Shown here: piece after piece, positions 23,562 through 24,683 of the stretch | Numbering within the stretch: position 1 is the first letter of the stretch | Layout of the letters: each line of letters begins with the position of its first letter | NCBI GenBank assembly: GCA_947460165.1 | Contig: CANHKH010000006.1 | Location: 1 to 24,683 of the forward strand | Reading direction: 5' to 3' | DNA length: 24,683 nucleotides | DNA from: Comamonadaceae bacterium | GTDB taxonomy: Bacteria > Pseudomonadota > Gammaproteobacteria > Burkholderiales > Burkholderiaceae_C | Notes under the pieces: generated by a model | Databases searched by the model: none | What the model was told of the DNA's origin: nothing | Seen by the model: only the letters and a program-made list of their open reading frames with translations | Made by a program: the position numbers and the translations under genes

Positions 23562-24544
23562 GGCCCAGGCTCCTTGGGCGCGGCACCCAGGCGGGCCCAC
23601 CCGCGCGACAGCAAACCGGCCAGGCCGCTGGGTGCAAACAGCGTGATGAGCACCAGCAAAGCGCCAAAGATGACCAAGCGCCATTCATTGGCCAGCCGCA
23701 GGCCTTCAGGCAAGGCCACAAAGACCACCGCGCCCAGCACCGGACCCACCAAGAAACCGGCGCCGCCAATGATGACGATCAGCACGGTGTTGATGCTCTC
23801 GAGCATGGTGAAACTCGCGGGGGCGGCCACGCGCAAAAAAGACACATGCAGCACACCGCCCAGGCCGGCCAGCGCCGTGCCCAGCGAAAACACCAAGGTT
23901 TTGTACATCAGCACATTGACGCCGCGCGAGCGGGCCAGCCGCTCGTCTTGCCGAATCGCCCCCAAGATGCGGCCCAGGTTGGAGCGCACCACCAGGTACT
24001 GCAGCGCAAACACGAGCACGGTCAAGGCCAGCGCCAGGTAGTAGAAATTGGGCAGCTGACCGAAAGACAGCACCGTCTCGCCCCAAGCGATGGGCTTGGG
24101 CCGCGGGATGCCTGCAAAGCCGGCCGCGCCCCGGGTGACGGCGTCCCAGTTGTTCATGACCGCATGCAAGAGCAGGCCAAAAGCCAGGGTGACGATCATG
24201 AAAAAGTGGCCGCGAAAGCGAAAGCAAATGAGGCCAATCAGCACGCCGGCCACACCTGCAGAGACGGTGCCCGCCGCCAGCGCCGTCCAAAAGCTCCAGC
24301 GGGCATCGACCATCAGCACCGCGGCGGTGTAGGCCCCCAGGCCGGCAAAACCCATGTGGCCCAGCGAGACCAGGCCGCTGTAACCGAGCATGAGGTTCAA
24401 GCCCACGGCCGGGATGGCGTAAATGCAAATGAGCACCATCATGTGCAGCACATAGGGGTGCTCGGCAGACCACACAGGCGCTGACAAGAGCGCGGCCGCC
24501 GCGCACAGCGCCAGCAGCCAGACCAGCAGAGGTTTCATCGCCAT
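23558..24544 (-). CDS. livM: Branched-chain amino acid-type ABC transporter permease LivM
   Basis: A 328-residue inner-membrane permease. The segment PAVGLNLMLGYSGLVSLGHM, followed by FAGLGAYTAA, is the LivM hallmark, and GVNVLMYKTLVFSLGTALAG and VLIVIIGGAGFLVGPVLGAV are the conserved cytoplasmic-loop and late helix regions. About eight or nine hydrophobic segments are present. Its ATG (24544) overlaps the livH stop by one base, and its stop overlaps livG, so the four genes are one operon. It forms the substrate path together with LivH. Confidence 0.93.
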   Translation of the reverse strand: MAMKPLLVWLLALCAAAALLSAPVWSAEHPYVLHMMVLICIYAIPAVGLNLMLGYSGLVSLGHMGFAGLGAYTAAVLMVDARWSFWTALAAGTVSAGVAGVLIGLICFRFRGHFFMIVTLAFGLLLHAVMNNWDAVTRGAAGFAGIPRPKPIAWGETVLSFGQLPNFYYLALALTVLVFALQYLVVRSNLGRILGAIRQDERLARSRGVNVLMYKTLVFSLGTALAGLGGVLHVSFLRVAAPASFTMLESINTVLIVIIGGAGFLVGPVLGAVVFVALPEGLRLANEWRLVIFGALLVLITLFAPSGLAGLLSRGWARLGAAPKEPGP

Positions 24545-24683
24545 CAGTCTTCGCCTCGCATGCGCTGGCCAAACAGGCCCTGGGGCCGCACCAGCAAAAT
24601 CAGCACCATCATCATGAAGGCGATGGAGTCGCGGTAGTCCGTGGGCAGGTACAAGGTGGAGACCGACTCGGTCACGCCCAGCA
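24544..24683 (-). CDS. livH: Branched-chain amino acid-type ABC transporter permease LivH, 3' end only
   Basis: Only the last 46 codons lie in the window, in frame to a TGA at 24544-24546. They read with the final hydrophobic helix SIAFMMMVLILLVRPQGLFG and a short tail QRMRGED, the usual LivH C-terminus. The rest of the gene, and any periplasmic binding protein gene, lies beyond the right edge. Confidence 0.85.
   Translation of the reverse strand, partial: LGVTESVSTLYLPTDYRDSIAFMMMVLILLVRPQGLFGQRMRGED

Noticed and set aside
22099..23769. A 556-codon frame apparently fusing livF to an upstream extension
   Set aside because: The extension covers livG in another frame and is not protein-like; livF begins at the ATG overlapping the livG stop.

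Overview
The window is GC-rich bacterial chromosome with dense, short-spaced operons. Gene content and order (a PIMT-like methyltransferase, a rhodanese and TolC, facing WaaA, WaaC and a phosphohexomutase; a complete livHMGF-type ABC importer; a small DUF2783 gene beside an FAD monooxygenase) point to a betaproteobacterium of the order Burkholderiales, most likely family Comamonadaceae. This is an inference from content and order; there is no rRNA or marker gene to confirm it. I see no tRNA, rRNA, IS element, integrase, phage gene or CRISPR array.

Left part (1-5474, all minus strand): a secreted GH5-type glycoside hydrolase, cut by the left edge and therefore without a stop codon here; a three-gene cluster of MBL-fold hydrolase, FAD-dependent aromatic-type monooxygenase and DUF2783 protein; and msrA. 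Middle part (5574-14145, all plus strand): a YdcF/ElyC-like membrane protein; then a TetR regulator with a well-formed promoter and overlapping operator, translationally coupled to an RND adaptor, an RND permease, a PIMT-like methyltransferase, a rhodanese and a TolC-family outer-membrane channel. Regulator, adaptor, pump and channel together could form one tripartite efflux system, with two conserved non-transport genes between pump and channel.

Next (14179-19474, minus strand): an L,D-transpeptidase-like protein, a small secreted protein with a Gly-X-Y (collagen-like) tract, and an LPS inner-core operon reading phosphomannomutase/phosphoglucomutase, then waaC, then waaA. The envelope theme (outer-membrane channel, LPS core, peptidoglycan-type enzyme, YdcF-like protein) dominates the centre of the window.

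Right part (19776-24683): an EamA/DMT exporter and a phenylacetate-CoA-ligase-like adenylating enzyme on the plus strand, converging on a branched-chain-amino-acid-type ABC importer (livF, livG, livM, and the 3' end of livH) on the minus strand, whose genes overlap by one or four bases. The pairing suggests uptake and CoA activation of a carboxylic acid, but the substrate cannot be read from sequence.

There is no obvious new defence or mobile system. The most unusual items are the metal-site-degenerate MBL protein with its monooxygenase partner, the collagen-like secreted protein, the tetR promoter/operator that overlaps the longest possible reading frame, and the PIMT homologue that has lost the usual substrate motif.
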